From DATCBF01 sp964401995 (lineage in GTDB: Bacteria > Actinomycetota > Thermoleophilia > Solirubrobacterales > 70-9): 64,000 nucleotides of DNA. The position numbers were made by a program, and so were the translations under genes. This document shows, in pieces, positions 51,292-60,126 of this stretch. The DNA lies in NCBI GenBank assembly GCA_964401995.1, contig CAYOAP010000012.1, positions 1-64,000 of the forward strand. The letters run 5' to 3'. The notes under the pieces were generated by a model. The model made no database searches, was not told where the DNA came from, and saw only the letters and a program-made list of their open reading frames with translations. Every line of letters begins with the position of its first letter. The first letter of the stretch is position 1.

Positions 51292-52638
51292 ATGCGCGTC
51301 CTCATCTTTCACGGCTACATGCTGCGGGGAACCGGCAGCAATATCTACAACGTCAACCTGGCCCCGGCCCTGGCCCGGCTCGGCCATGAGGTCCACCTGC
51401 TCTGCCAGGATCGCGAGGCCAAGTTGGAGGGGGTCCAGATCCACGTTCCCGACATCGGCGGCCTGCTCCCGGTCTATGTGAAAGACCCGTATGAGGGGTT
51501 TGAGGTCAAGGCTTTCCCGGAGCTGACCGAGGAGGAGCTGGACCGCTACATCGAGGCCAACGTTGAAGCGGTCCGCCAGGTTGCCGCCGACGCTGGTGGC
51601 ATCGATGCGGCCCTGGCCAACCATCTCGTCATGGGCCCGGCGATCCTCGCCCGCGCTGACATCGCCCCTTTTGCGGCCAAGGTCCACGGTTCCGCCCTCG
51701 AATACACGGTCAAACCCAACCCGCGGTTCTTGCCCTACGCCGAGGAGGGCATGGAAGCGGCCTCGGGCGTCCTCGTCGGCTCCCATCACACGGCCGAGTC
51801 GCTCTGGGAGGCGCTGCCCAATGTCGAGAGGCTGGAGGAGAAGACAAGGCTGGGGCCTCCAGGGGTCGACACCGAGGAGTTCCGGCCGCGGGACCTGTCG
51901 CGGGAGGCCTTGGTTGTCTTCGTCGGCAAGCTGATCGTCTCCAAGGGAGTCGATCTCCTCCTTGCTTCCTGGCCCCTGGTGCATGCGGCCAATCCCGAGG
52001 CGCGTCTTCGGGTTGCAGGGTTCGGCGAGTTCGAGGATGGCCTGCGGCGGCTGCTGGCGGCGCTGGACCGTGGCGACCTCGACGACGCTCGCGAGGTTGC
52101 GCGCCTCGGCCGTGGGCTGGAGGGGGGAGAGGCGGCGCCGCTGCCGATCCTCTCGGCCTTCCTCGCCGATCCACCAGCTGGATATATGGAGGCGGCCCAG
52201 AACGCGGCCGGGTCGGTCGAGTTCATCGGGCGCTTGGAGCACGACGAGGTCGCCGAGCTGCTGCCGGGGGCCGAGGCATTGGTGATGCCGAGCACCTTCC
52301 CGGAGGCGTTCGGGATGGTCGCCGCCGAGGCCGCCGCCTGCGGCGTGCTGCCGGTCTCGGCCGGCCACTCCGGGATGCGGGAGGTCTCGCGGCAGCTGGC
52401 GGCAGCGCTGCCGGAGGAGGTTGGGAGGCTGACCTCGTTCCCGGTTGAGGCGGCGGCAGTCGAGGCGATCGCCGAGCGGCTCAACGCCTGGCTGGCGCTT
52501 CCTGAGGAGCAGCGGCAGGCGGCACGGGACGCCCTGGTCGAGACCGTCGGCCGCCTCTGGAGTTGGGAGGGCGTGGCTCGCGGGGTGCTCACCGCGGCTA
52601 TGGGCGAGCTCGACGACCTGCCCGCGCCGGCCGGCTAG
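51292..52638 (+). CDS. GT4-family glycosyltransferase
   Basis: A 448-residue GT-B glycosyltransferase: MRVLIFHGYMLRGTGSNIYN (acceptor domain), VVFVGKLIVSKGVDLLL (start of donor domain) and PEAFGMVAAEAAACG (E-x7-E region). Longer than the GT4 at 9941 and not closely similar to it. Acceptor unknown. Followed by the oxidase operon on the same strand but with its own likely promoter between. Confidence 0.82.
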   Translation: MRVLIFHGYMLRGTGSNIYNVNLAPALARLGHEVHLLCQDREAKLEGVQIHVPDIGGLLPVYVKDPYEGFEVKAFPELTEEELDRYIEANVEAVRQVAADAGGIDAALANHLVMGPAILARADIAPFAAKVHGSALEYTVKPNPRFLPYAEEGMEAASGVLVGSHHTAESLWEALPNVERLEEKTRLGPPGVDTEEFRPRDLSREALVVFVGKLIVSKGVDLLLASWPLVHAANPEARLRVAGFGEFEDGLRRLLAALDRGDLDDAREVARLGRGLEGGEAAPLPILSAFLADPPAGYMEAAQNAAGSVEFIGRLEHDEVAELLPGAEALVMPSTFPEAFGMVAAEAAACGVLPVSAGHSGMREVSRQLAAALPEEVGRLTSFPVEAAAVEAIAERLNAWLALPEEQRQAARDALVETVGRLWSWEGVARGVLTAAMGELDDLPAPAG

Positions 52639-52684
52639 TGCCAAGCGTCACCTGGGGCCTCAAAGCTTCCGGCCGTCGCTTCAA

Positions 52685-52690
52685 TAGAAT
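52685..52690 (+). promoter_or_regulatory. -10 element of the ctaC1 operon
   Basis: TAGAAT 12 bp before the ctaC1 ATG, with no Shine-Dalgarno in between; the transcript would have a leader of only about 5 nt. No good -35 is seen. Confidence 0.4.
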
Positions 52691-52702
52691 GCCGCCGCGC
52701 TC

Positions 52703-53494
52703 ATGTACGGCCGCCTGCCCATAGTGAAGATGCTCGCCGCCACGGTCGCGGCGACGGTCGCGATTTCAGCGGTGATGGTCTCGATCAACTGGGATGGCCA
52801 GGAGGCCTCGACCGCCGCTCCCGAAATCGACAACCTGCTCAACGTGATGATCGTCATCTCGTCGTTCGTCTTCTCGCTGGTGATGGTGGCGCTGTTCTAC
52901 GCGCTCTACAAATTCCGCGCTAAGCCGGGCGATGAATCCGATGGCGAGCCGATTCACGGCAACACGCGCCTGGAGATCGCCTGGACCCTGATCCCGACGA
53001 TCATCGTCCTCTTCGGCGGCGGCTACAGCTGGTCGGTGCTGAACAACATCGAAGAACCGGCCAAGAACCCGATGACCGTCGACGTCTTCTCCCAGCAGTA
53101 CGCCTGGAGCTTCGGCTACCCGGGCAAGGGCGATGTCTGGTCGCAGGGCGAGCTGCATGTGCCCGTCAACCGCCAGATCAGCTTCAAGATGCACGCCCAG
53201 GACGTGATCCACTCCTTCTGGGTGCCGGAGTGGCGGATCAAGAAAGACAACGTCCCCGGGATCACGACGACGGCTGTGGTCACTCCGGACAAGGTCGGCA
53301 CTTACCAGCTGATCTGCACCGAGCTTTGCGGCTTCGGGCACGCCTCGATGCGGGCCAAAGTCGTGGTCGAACCACCGGCCAAGTTCCGCGAATGGGTTGC
53401 CTCGCTGACGGAGAAAGTGCCGCAGCCGCTGGCCGATTCGATCACCCAGGACACAGAGACCAACCCGGTGCCGCTGACCGCGGGCGGGGCATAA
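52703..53494 (+). CDS. ctaC: Cytochrome c oxidase subunit II, normal CuA site
   Basis: A 263-residue subunit II with two N-terminal membrane helices (about 8-27, 46-68; a further short hydrophobic stretch at 93-107) and an extracellular cupredoxin domain. CuA ligands are all present: His170, Cys205, Glu207, Cys209, His213 and Met216. No fused cytochrome c domain. First gene of the ctaC-ctaD-usp-ctaE operon. It accepts electrons from cytochrome c, perhaps the diheme lipoprotein encoded at 58438. Confidence 0.93.
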   Translation: MYGRLPIVKMLAATVAATVAISAVMVSINWDGQEASTAAPEIDNLLNVMIVISSFVFSLVMVALFYALYKFRAKPGDESDGEPIHGNTRLEIAWTLIPTIIVLFGGGYSWSVLNNIEEPAKNPMTVDVFSQQYAWSFGYPGKGDVWSQGELHVPVNRQISFKMHAQDVIHSFWVPEWRIKKDNVPGITTTAVVTPDKVGTYQLICTELCGFGHASMRAKVVVEPPAKFREWVASLTEKVPQPLADSITQDTETNPVPLTAGGA

Positions 53495-53507
53495 TGGAGG
53501 CGATCTG

Positions 53508-55409
53508 ATGGTGGCGGCGATAAAGCGACCGGGCTGGATACGAGGCGCGCTGGGGACGGTCCTGGCCGCGGCTTTCGGCTTCGCCCTTGTCGTCGCCCTG
53601 CGCAAGGCCTCTGGCCTGCCCGCCTACCAGACCGAAGAGACCGGCTATCCGCAGCTGATCGTGCCGCTGATCGTTGCGCCCTTCGGTTTCCTGATCGGCT
53701 TTGGTTGCTTCGATTACTGGTTCCGCTGGGCCGCCGGGATGCCGACGATCCCCGAGGACCATTCCCAGCACGGGGCCAAAAGCTGGAAGGACTACTTCCA
53801 CTTCAACACCGATCACAAGGTGATCGGCATCCAGTACATCTGCACCACCTTCTTCTTCTTCTTCCTCGGCGGCCTGATGGCGATGCTGATCCGCGCCGAG
53901 CTCGCCCAGCCTGGCACCCAGATCGTCAACGCCGGCACCTTCAACAGCCTCTTCTCCACCCACGCGGCGCTGATGATCTTCCTCTTCGTGATCCCGGTCT
54001 TCGCCGGGATCGCCAACTACGTCCTGCCGCTGATGATCGGTGCCCCGGACATGGCCTTCCCGCGGCTCAACGCGCTCAGCTTCTGGATGCTGCCGATCGC
54101 CGGGATCCTCTTCGTCAGCAGCTTCCTCGCCCCGGGCGGCGCCTTCGACGCCGGCTGGACGGGATACGCGCCGCTCTCGACCGGGGCGCCGCTCGGGCAG
54201 TCGTTCTTCAACCTCGGCGTCCAGTTTGCGGGCGCCTCCTCGATCGCCACCGCGCTCAACTTCCTGGTCACGATCATCACCATGCGCGCGCCGGGGATGA
54301 ATTTCTGGCGGATGCCGCTGCTGGTCTGGGCCAACCTCTCGACCTCGTTGCTGGTCGTCGCCGCGACGCCCTTCATCGCCGGCGCCCAGTTCATGGTCCT
54401 CTTCGACCGCATCCTGCACACCAACTTCTTCCAGTTCACCGGTGGCGGCGACGTAATCAGCTACCAGCACATCTTCTGGTTCTATTCGCACCCAGCCGTC
54501 TACATCATGATGCTGCCCGGTTTCGGGATCATCAGCGAGGTCATCTCGACCCATGCCCGAAAACCGATCTTCGGGTACCGGTTGATGGCCCTGGCCCTGC
54601 TCGGGATCGTCGTCCTCAGCTACTCGGTCTGGGCTCACCACATGTTCGTCGCCGGCATGTTCAGCTGGCTGCGGGTGCCGATGATGCTGACCACGCTGCT
54701 GATCGCGGTGCCGACCGGGATCAAGATCTTCTCCTGGTTAGGCACGCTCTATTTCGGCAAAATCCACACCTATTCGACCGCGATGCTGTTCGCGCTGGCG
54801 TTCATCGTCACCTTCACGATCGGCGGGATCAGTGGGGTCATGCTGGGCATGGTGCCGATCGACATCCACGTCTCCGACACCTACTTCATCGTCGCCCACA
54901 TCCACTTCGTGCTCTTCGGCGGCTCGGTCTTCACGATCTTCGCCGGCATCTACCACTGGTTTCCGAAGATCACCGGGCGCATGTACGACGAGAAACTTGG
55001 CCGGGTTCACTTCTGGGGCACCCTGGTCTGCACCTGGGGGACCTTCATCCCGATGCACTGGATCGGGATGGACGGGATGCCGCGGCGGGTCGCCGACTAC
55101 GCCAGCCAGTTCGGCAACTGGAACCTGCTGATCAGCTGCTTCGCCTTCATGCTCGGCGCCGTCCAGCTCGTCTTCCTCTACAACATGATCGTCAGCTGGC
55201 GCTTCGGCCCGCGCGCGCCGGCCAATCCCTGGCGGGCGAACTCGATCGAGTGGCAGGTCTCCTCGCCGCCGCCGATCTACAACTTCGACGAGATCCCCCG
55301 GGTCGTCGGCGGTCCTTATGAGTACGGGGTGCCCGGCGCTCGCCACGCGATCATGGCCGGCGAAGCCGATGTCCCGGCGCCAGCGCCGGCAACGGTGGGC
55401 TCGACATGA
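53508..55409 (+). CDS. ctaD: Cytochrome c oxidase subunit I, A2 type
   Basis: A 633-residue heme-copper oxidase core. Ligands are complete: His152 and His466 (heme a), His464 (heme a3), His328, His377 and His378 (CuB), with Tyr332 for the crosslink. The motif at 326-331 is YSHPAV rather than GHPEV, the mark of A2-type enzymes that lack the D-channel glutamate. About 95 extra N-terminal residues carry two additional helices. It reduces oxygen and pumps protons. Confidence 0.93.
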   Translation: MVAAIKRPGWIRGALGTVLAAAFGFALVVALRKASGLPAYQTEETGYPQLIVPLIVAPFGFLIGFGCFDYWFRWAAGMPTIPEDHSQHGAKSWKDYFHFNTDHKVIGIQYICTTFFFFFLGGLMAMLIRAELAQPGTQIVNAGTFNSLFSTHAALMIFLFVIPVFAGIANYVLPLMIGAPDMAFPRLNALSFWMLPIAGILFVSSFLAPGGAFDAGWTGYAPLSTGAPLGQSFFNLGVQFAGASSIATALNFLVTIITMRAPGMNFWRMPLLVWANLSTSLLVVAATPFIAGAQFMVLFDRILHTNFFQFTGGGDVISYQHIFWFYSHPAVYIMMLPGFGIISEVISTHARKPIFGYRLMALALLGIVVLSYSVWAHHMFVAGMFSWLRVPMMLTTLLIAVPTGIKIFSWLGTLYFGKIHTYSTAMLFALAFIVTFTIGGISGVMLGMVPIDIHVSDTYFIVAHIHFVLFGGSVFTIFAGIYHWFPKITGRMYDEKLGRVHFWGTLVCTWGTFIPMHWIGMDGMPRRVADYASQFGNWNLLISCFAFMLGAVQLVFLYNMIVSWRFGPRAPANPWRANSIEWQVSSPPPIYNFDEIPRVVGGPYEYGVPGARHAIMAGEADVPAPAPATVGST

Positions 55410-56281
55410 GCGACGCTGTCGCCGGTCGGCCACTGCTGGTCTTCCTCAACGAGGTCGCCGGAGGGCGCAAGCTTCTGCAGGCCGTGCGCGAGCGCGCCGA
55501 CAAGGTGCCCTACGTGGTTGTTGCCGCGCCCCAGAACCAGCCATCTGCTGGCCAGCTAATCGACTCCGGCGAGCTGCGCGACGCGGCCCGGGCGCGGGTC
55601 GAGGTGACGATGGCGGTCCTTTTGGAGTTCGGGATCGAGTCGGTCGGCGAGGTCATGGACCCCGACTCGGCGCTGGCTCTCGATGACGTCGTCCGTGCCC
55701 ATGAGCCCGGTGAGGTGCTGCTCTCCTGCCTCGCGGGGACGCGTTTCGGCATCCGCCGCAAGGACCTGGTCGAGTGGGCACGGGAGCTCTGCGAGCCCGC
55801 GGTCAAGCTGACCCACATCCCGGTCCGGATCGGCGAGGACTCGATCGCCTGGGACGTGATCCACACTCTCGTCGTCGCCACCCAGACCGTCGCCACGCCG
55901 GATCTGGTCGACAGGCTCAAAGAGGGGTCGGGCGACCGTCCCCATCGCTACACCTTGATCTGCCCGCGCTCTGAGGACGTGTCGGAGGCCGAGATCGTCC
56001 GCGGCCTCGCCTCGACCATGGCCGAGCTCTACCGGGCTGAAATCGACGCCACCGGCCAGCCGATGAGCCCCGATCCCTTTCATGCCGTCAAAAACGCGGT
56101 TGAGCACTACCGGATCGACGAGGTGCTGATCTCCACCTTTGCCGGCGAGGAGTCGCGCTGGCTCGAGGACGACCTGATCGGCCGCGTGCGCGAGCTGACC
56201 GAGAAGCCGGTTGAGCATGTCGAGGTCGGCCGTCCGGCCGCCGCAGTCGCGGCCGCGGTCGCCGAGGGAGGAGAGGCCTGA
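55406..56281 (+). CDS. Usp-like tandem-domain protein within the oxidase operon
   Basis: A 291-residue soluble protein made of two Rossmann-like halves. The second half (YTLICPRSE, then DEVLISTFAGEESRWLEDDLIGRVREL and VEHVEV) resembles universal-stress-protein relatives; the first (LLVFLNEVAGGRKLL) is more divergent. No classic G-x2-G-x9-GS nucleotide motif is seen. ATGA and TGATG overlaps with ctaD and ctaE make co-translation very likely. Role in oxidase assembly or regulation is a guess. Confidence 0.55.
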   Translation: MSDAVAGRPLLVFLNEVAGGRKLLQAVRERADKVPYVVVAAPQNQPSAGQLIDSGELRDAARARVEVTMAVLLEFGIESVGEVMDPDSALALDDVVRAHEPGEVLLSCLAGTRFGIRRKDLVEWARELCEPAVKLTHIPVRIGEDSIAWDVIHTLVVATQTVATPDLVDRLKEGSGDRPHRYTLICPRSEDVSEAEIVRGLASTMAELYRAEIDATGQPMSPDPFHAVKNAVEHYRIDEVLISTFAGEESRWLEDDLIGRVRELTEKPVEHVEVGRPAAAVAAAVAEGGEA

Positions 56282-56907
56282 TGGAGAGCGCAACCGTCGC
56301 GATGGGTCACGGACACGCCGAGGAGCACCACGGCCCGCCCGAGGCGAACCAGAGCTCGCGCATGGACAAACAGACGCTGGGGATCTTCCTCTTCATCGTC
56401 TCCGAGGTGATGCTGTTCGGGGCCTTCTTCGCCTCCTACTTCTTCCTCCGCGTGGTCGTCCATCCGCCCTCCTGGCCGCCGGCGCCGTACGAACTCCCAG
56501 TTGCCGTCGCCGGGATCAACACCGCGATCCTGGTCTCCTCCAGCTTCACGATCCATTACGCGCTGGAGTCGATCCGGCGTGGAAATCGCAACGGCCTCAA
56601 GCTGGGCCTGATCCTGACCTGGATGCTGGGCTTGACCTTCCTCTTCATCCAGCTCAACGAGTACGCCCACATCGGCTTCAGCGCCCGTGACCTCGCCTTC
56701 GGCTCGATCTTCTACGGCCTCACCGGCCTCCACGGCGCCCACGTCTTCGTCGGCCTGGTCCTGCTCAGCTTCGCCACGATCCGGGCGATGCGGGGCCACT
56801 TCGGCCCCAAGGCGGAGGATCACCTCGGGGTCGAGGTCCCGGGCATCTACTGGCACTTCGTAGACGTGATGTGGATCGTCGTCTACACCGCGGTTTACAT
56901 CCTCTGA
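56281..56907 (+). CDS. ctaE: Cytochrome c oxidase subunit III
   Basis: A 208-residue subunit III with five predicted helices and the conserved IVSEVMLFGAFFASYFFLR and GLHGAHVFVGL segments. The His-rich N-terminus (GHGHAEEHH) is unusual but its role is unclear. The stop overlaps the CTG proposed to start the next small gene (CTGA). Confidence 0.92.
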   Translation: MESATVAMGHGHAEEHHGPPEANQSSRMDKQTLGIFLFIVSEVMLFGAFFASYFFLRVVVHPPSWPPAPYELPVAVAGINTAILVSSSFTIHYALESIRRGNRNGLKLGLILTWMLGLTFLFIQLNEYAHIGFSARDLAFGSIFYGLTGLHGAHVFVGLVLLSFATIRAMRGHFGPKAEDHLGVEVPGIYWHFVDVMWIVVYTAVYIL

Positions 56908-57077
56908 AGATCTCCGAGCAGGCCGTCTTTCGCTGGGTCGTGATCGTCGGGATCGCGGCCGGGTCGGTCATCGCCCTGACTTTGCTCACGCAGCCGCTGT
57001 TCGGGGCGCTCTGGGGCTTGGTGCTGGTCGTCGCCGCAGGCGTGCATGGGTGCCTGTGGATAAAACGCAGGACTTAA
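56904..57077 (+). CDS. Small two-helix oxidase-associated protein, apparent CTG start
   Basis: A 57-residue protein with two membrane helices (about 10-27 and 32-50) and a basic end (WIKRRT), like small subunit IV polypeptides. No ATG, GTG or TTG lies between the ctaE stop and its first helix; the CTG at 56904 overlaps that stop as CTGA, as in dacA. Its position in the operon suggests an oxidase subunit. Confidence 0.55.
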   Translation: MKISEQAVFRWVVIVGIAAGSVIALTLLTQPLFGALWGLVLVVAAGVHGCLWIKRRT

Positions 57078-57136
57078 TTTCCAGAACCGGCACAAAGTTC
57101 ACTCACACGCAACGTTCTGTCTGCGAGGCTGTCATC

Positions 57137-57430
57137 ATGGAAGCAGTGAAAGAGAGCTGGACAGACGATCGCCTCGACGACCTCAATCACCGGGTCGGCG
57201 AGCTGGGACGCCGCATGGATGCCCGCTTTGATCAAGTTGACGCTCGCTTTGAGCGTGTTGACGCCCGCTTGGATGCCAGATTCGACAGGATGGACGCGAA
57301 GTTTGGCGCTCGCTTCGACAGGATGGACGCGAAGTTCGATGCGATGCAGCGGCTGATGATCCAGGTCGGCGGCGGCATCATCGCCACCCTGTTGGCCTCT
57401 ATCGCCGGCCTGATCGCGACTCAGCTCTGA
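57137..57430 (+). CDS. Heptad-repeat protein with C-terminal membrane helix
   Basis: A 97-residue protein: a coiled-coil region (20-72) built of near-identical heptads DARFDQV, DARFERV, DARFDRM and DAKFDAM, interrupted by short phase breaks, then a hydrophobic C-terminal helix (76-97). ATG 57137 is used; a longer reading from 57050 overlaps the upstream gene. The leader region is AT-richer than its surroundings. The last 10 bp overlap the convergent ctaA. Function unknown. Confidence 0.6.
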   Translation: MEAVKESWTDDRLDDLNHRVGELGRRMDARFDQVDARFERVDARLDARFDRMDAKFGARFDRMDAKFDAMQRLMIQVGGGIIATLLASIAGLIATQL

Positions 57431-58392
57431 GCCAGGGAGGGGGCCTGCTCGCTCGGCGCCGCCGGTTGGCCTGCCGCTTCGGTGTTTGCGTCACGCGGTT
57501 CCAGTTGTCCGGCGGCGGCGACCGTCCACAGCATCGCCAGCCAGCTCAGGGTCGCCAGGGCGACGTGGACCCAGACGATCTCCGTCGGCAGCTTCAGGTA
57601 CCACTGCAGGCCGCCTACGAGGCCCTGTAAGCCCAGGAGGCCGATCACTAGGGTGAGGGGCCGAACTGCACGGTCGTCGCCTCCCTCGCGTCGCAGCAGG
57701 AGCCAGACGCCGATTGCGGCGAAGCCAAAGACCGCCGCGATCACGGCGTGGCGCTGAACCACCCATTCGAGGGTCTTCGATCCCTCGAAGGTGAAGCGGC
57801 GCACCAGCTGGCCGGCATGAGCGCCGGCATGGGGGCCTGCCGCCGTGGCGACGGTGCCGGCGGCGATCGTCAGCTGCCCGACCGGGATCAGGCAGCGTAC
57901 CGCCCAGACGCCAAGGCGGTCGCTGGAGAAGCGCCGCTCGCCGGGCTCGTAGCGCGAGCACCAGGCCAGCGCGAAGGAGGCGTCGAGCAGCATCATCGAG
58001 AGGATGAAGTGGCTCATCACCAGGCCGGGGGCGAGGTGGTACTTGACGACGAGGGCGCCGAGGATCGCCTGGCCGATCACCCCCAGCGGCAGCAGCGCTC
58101 CGAAGAAGGCGAGGTGCCAGCGGAAGGGCTTGCGGAACCAGGCGAGGACGCTGGCGGCGATCACCGCCAGCCCGACGAACCCGGTCAGGACCCGGTTGCC
58201 GTACTCGATCACCGCGTGGGTGTTGAGTGGGGGCACCGTCTGGCCGTAGCACTTGGGCCAGTCCGGGCAGCCGAGCCCGGAGCCGGTCAGGCGCACCCCG
58301 GCGCCGGTGAGGACGATCAGCGCCAGCGCCCCGAGCGCGACCAGGGTCACCTGCGCGTAGCGCTCCGGGGAGATATTCAGGCGCTCACGCAT
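57421..58392 (-). CDS. ctaA: Heme A synthase
   Basis: A 323-residue COX15/CtaA enzyme with about eight helices, oxidising the C8 methyl of heme O. Conserved histidines appear in THAVIEYGNR, VMSHFILSM, VQRHAVIA and WVHVALATL, and the redox cysteine pair in GCPDWPKCYG. A C-terminal Ala/Pro/Ser tail (299-323) is extra. It serves the oxidase upstream; heme O synthase (ctaB) is 1.7 kb away. Confidence 0.92.
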   Translation of the reverse strand: MRERLNISPERYAQVTLVALGALALIVLTGAGVRLTGSGLGCPDWPKCYGQTVPPLNTHAVIEYGNRVLTGFVGLAVIAASVLAWFRKPFRWHLAFFGALLPLGVIGQAILGALVVKYHLAPGLVMSHFILSMMLLDASFALAWCSRYEPGERRFSSDRLGVWAVRCLIPVGQLTIAAGTVATAAGPHAGAHAGQLVRRFTFEGSKTLEWVVQRHAVIAAVFGFAAIGVWLLLRREGGDDRAVRPLTLVIGLLGLQGLVGGLQWYLKLPTEIVWVHVALATLSWLAMLWTVAAAGQLEPRDANTEAAGQPAAPSEQAPSLAQS

Positions 58393-58437
58393 CGCCAGGG
58401 GATGATGCCAACGGCCAGCCGCCGTTGGCGAGCGGTC

Positions 58438-59157
58438 TCAGCCGCCTTTGGACTTTGAGCCGCCCGACTTGCCGCCGCCGGCGGGTGTCGATTCGATCAG
58501 GAACTGGACCAGCTGTTCGAGTTCTTTCGGGCTCAGGGTCTGGCCGAAGTTCTGCGGCATCACGTTGGCCGGGTAGCCCTTGGGGATCTCGGCATTGGGA
58601 TCGACGATCATTTCTTCGATTGCGGCGGCGCTGTCGTCGGGGGCGAGCGATTCATCGAGGTTCGGCCCGGTCACACCCCCAGAGTTCGCGGCGGCGAGCG
58701 TATGGCAGCCGCCGCAGCCGTTGTTGGCGAAGACCTGGGCGCCGGGGCCGCCCGGCACCTTGGGCGGGGCGGCCCCGGGCACGCCCGCGTATTCCCCAAT
58801 GTAGGCGGCGACGTCCTCAAGATCCTGGCCCTCGACCACGCCGGCCGGCATCGAGACCGCCGGGTCGGCGTTGCTCGGCCGCGGGTTCTCGACCTGGGCC
58901 TTGACGACGCCGGCGACGGTGTCGCCCGTCTCGCCCACTTCGCGGGCGGCGGCGAAGGCGTCATCGAGGTTCGGGCCGATCTGCGCGGTGGTGCCGGCCT
59001 GCGCCATTTCGTGGCAGACACCGCACTTCTGGACGAAGAGGACGCGGCCCCGTTCGACGTTTGCGGTGCTGGTTCCGCAGCCCGCTGCGGGCAGCGCCAG
59101 AGCCGCCAAAGCGGCCAGGACAAGCAGGGGGCGAGTGGGGTTCGGCAGGTTCGGCAT
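58438..59157 (-). CDS. Diheme cytochrome c lipoprotein
   Basis: A 239-residue exported cytochrome. Lipobox near LPAAGC (Cys27), then two class I cytochrome c domains with heme sites CGVCH (45-49) and CGGCH (about 148-152); Met ligands are likely in VSMPAG and VMPQNF. It ends in a Gly/Ser/Lys tail. It probably passes electrons to the CuA site of ctaC1. TAGAAT (minus strand, 59179-59184) may be its -10. Confidence 0.85.
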   Translation of the reverse strand: MPNLPNPTRPLLVLAALAALALPAAGCGTSTANVERGRVLFVQKCGVCHEMAQAGTTAQIGPNLDDAFAAAREVGETGDTVAGVVKAQVENPRPSNADPAVSMPAGVVEGQDLEDVAAYIGEYAGVPGAAPPKVPGGPGAQVFANNGCGGCHTLAAANSGGVTGPNLDESLAPDDSAAAIEEMIVDPNAEIPKGYPANVMPQNFGQTLSPKELEQLVQFLIESTPAGGGKSGGSKSKGG

Positions 59158-59285
59158 CGGAGGCGTCGAGCGCGGCGGATTCTATATGTCCCGGCCCCGG
59201 TAGAAGCCGGCCCCCACTGCCTGGCGTGGGGTAGGCTTGAGGCGATTCGCACGAACATCAAATTCCCCTTGGAGGAGGTCAGGTC

Positions 59286-59687
59286 ATGCAGGTACGGGAA
59301 GGGATGTCGGAGGTTGTCCTCGCGGTTGGCCCGTCGCACAGCCTGCGCGAGGCGGCGACGATGATGGTGGAGAAGGGGACCGGCGCGGCGCTGGTCACCG
59401 ACACCGACTCGCCGGTGGCCCGGATTGTCACCGAGCGCGACATCCTGATCTCGATCGGCAACGGCCAGGATCCCGATTCCGAGCAGGTTGCCGCCCATAT
59501 GAGCGACAGCATCATCGCCGCCTCGCCGGACTGGAGCCTGGAGCGCGCCGCTTCGGAGATGTCGCGGCGCGGCATCCGCCATCTGGTCGTCTACGAGGGC
59601 CCAGAGCTGGTCGGCGTGCTCTCGATGCGCGACATCGTCAGGGTATGGACTTCGGATGGCGCGACGTCTGGAATGACGCCAGGCTGA
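59286..59687 (+). CDS. Two-CBS-domain protein
   Basis: A 133-residue CBS-pair protein (about 1-58 and 68-127; GTGAALVTD, VTERDILISIG, RRGIRHLVVYEG, LSMRDIVRV). Strong Shine-Dalgarno (GGAGGAGGTCAGG) before the ATG. It stands alone on the plus strand among oxidase-biogenesis genes. Not closely similar to the CBS protein at 39661. Adenine nucleotide binding is expected, partner unknown. Confidence 0.85.
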   Translation: MQVREGMSEVVLAVGPSHSLREAATMMVEKGTGAALVTDTDSPVARIVTERDILISIGNGQDPDSEQVAAHMSDSIIAASPDWSLERAASEMSRRGIRHLVVYEGPELVGVLSMRDIVRVWTSDGATSGMTPG

Positions 59688-59700
59688 GGGTTCGCCGGGC

Positions 59701-59991
59701 CTAGGGCTGGGGCGGAGAGATCGTCTCGACCGGCAAGACGGCGCCACGGGCCCGCTGCTTGCGCGGCAGGCGGAAGTAGTCGCGGATGCTGCCGCGGATC
59801 AGGGCGCGGAAGGCGAAGAGGAAGACGACGATGCCGATGATCGAGTAGATCCAGCCGCGAACCATGAACCCCTCGCCGTAGATCCCGACGATCATGGCCG
59901 CGACGGCGAAGCCGAAGAAGAGCGGCGCCCAGGAGGGTCGCGGCGTGTAAATCATCTCGCCAGGCTCTGGTATGTCTTGGTGCTCGCTCAT
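59701..59991 (-). CDS. Subunit IV-like two-helix membrane protein
   Basis: A 96-residue protein with two membrane helices (about 22-40, 44-63) after a PGEMIYTPRPSWAPLFFG lead-in, which resembles the actinobacterial oxidase subunit IV (CtaF) lead-in, and a basic cytoplasmic tail (RLPRKQRARG). Its place beside ctaB and the second subunit I/II pair supports an oxidase role. The identity of the complex it joins is open. Confidence 0.55.
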   Translation of the reverse strand: MSEHQDIPEPGEMIYTPRPSWAPLFFGFAVAAMIVGIYGEGFMVRGWIYSIIGIVVFLFAFRALIRGSIRDYFRLPRKQRARGAVLPVETISPPQP

Positions 59992-59999
59992 TCGTCTGC

Positions 60000-60113
60000 C
60001 TACTGGGCGATGTAGAGCAGGGCGACGATGAAGGAGAGGGCGAACATCCCCGCGGCGAAGCCGCCTGCGACCAGCCCTGCCGTCATGTTGCGCCTTGCGG
60101 TCTCGCGATCCAC
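60000..60113 (-). CDS. 37-residue single-helix membrane protein
   Basis: A tiny ORF (MDRETARRNMTAGLVAGG... to the YIAQ end) with one membrane helix from residue 12. GTG start at 60113, 13 bp after the ctaB stop; it ends 8 bp before the next gene. Size and place resemble small accessory subunits of oxidases. Codon use is normal. Real but unproven. Confidence 0.5.
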   Translation of the reverse strand: MDRETARRNMTAGLVAGGFAAGMFALSFIVALLYIAQ

Positions 60114-60126
60114 GGTCGAATTTCTA

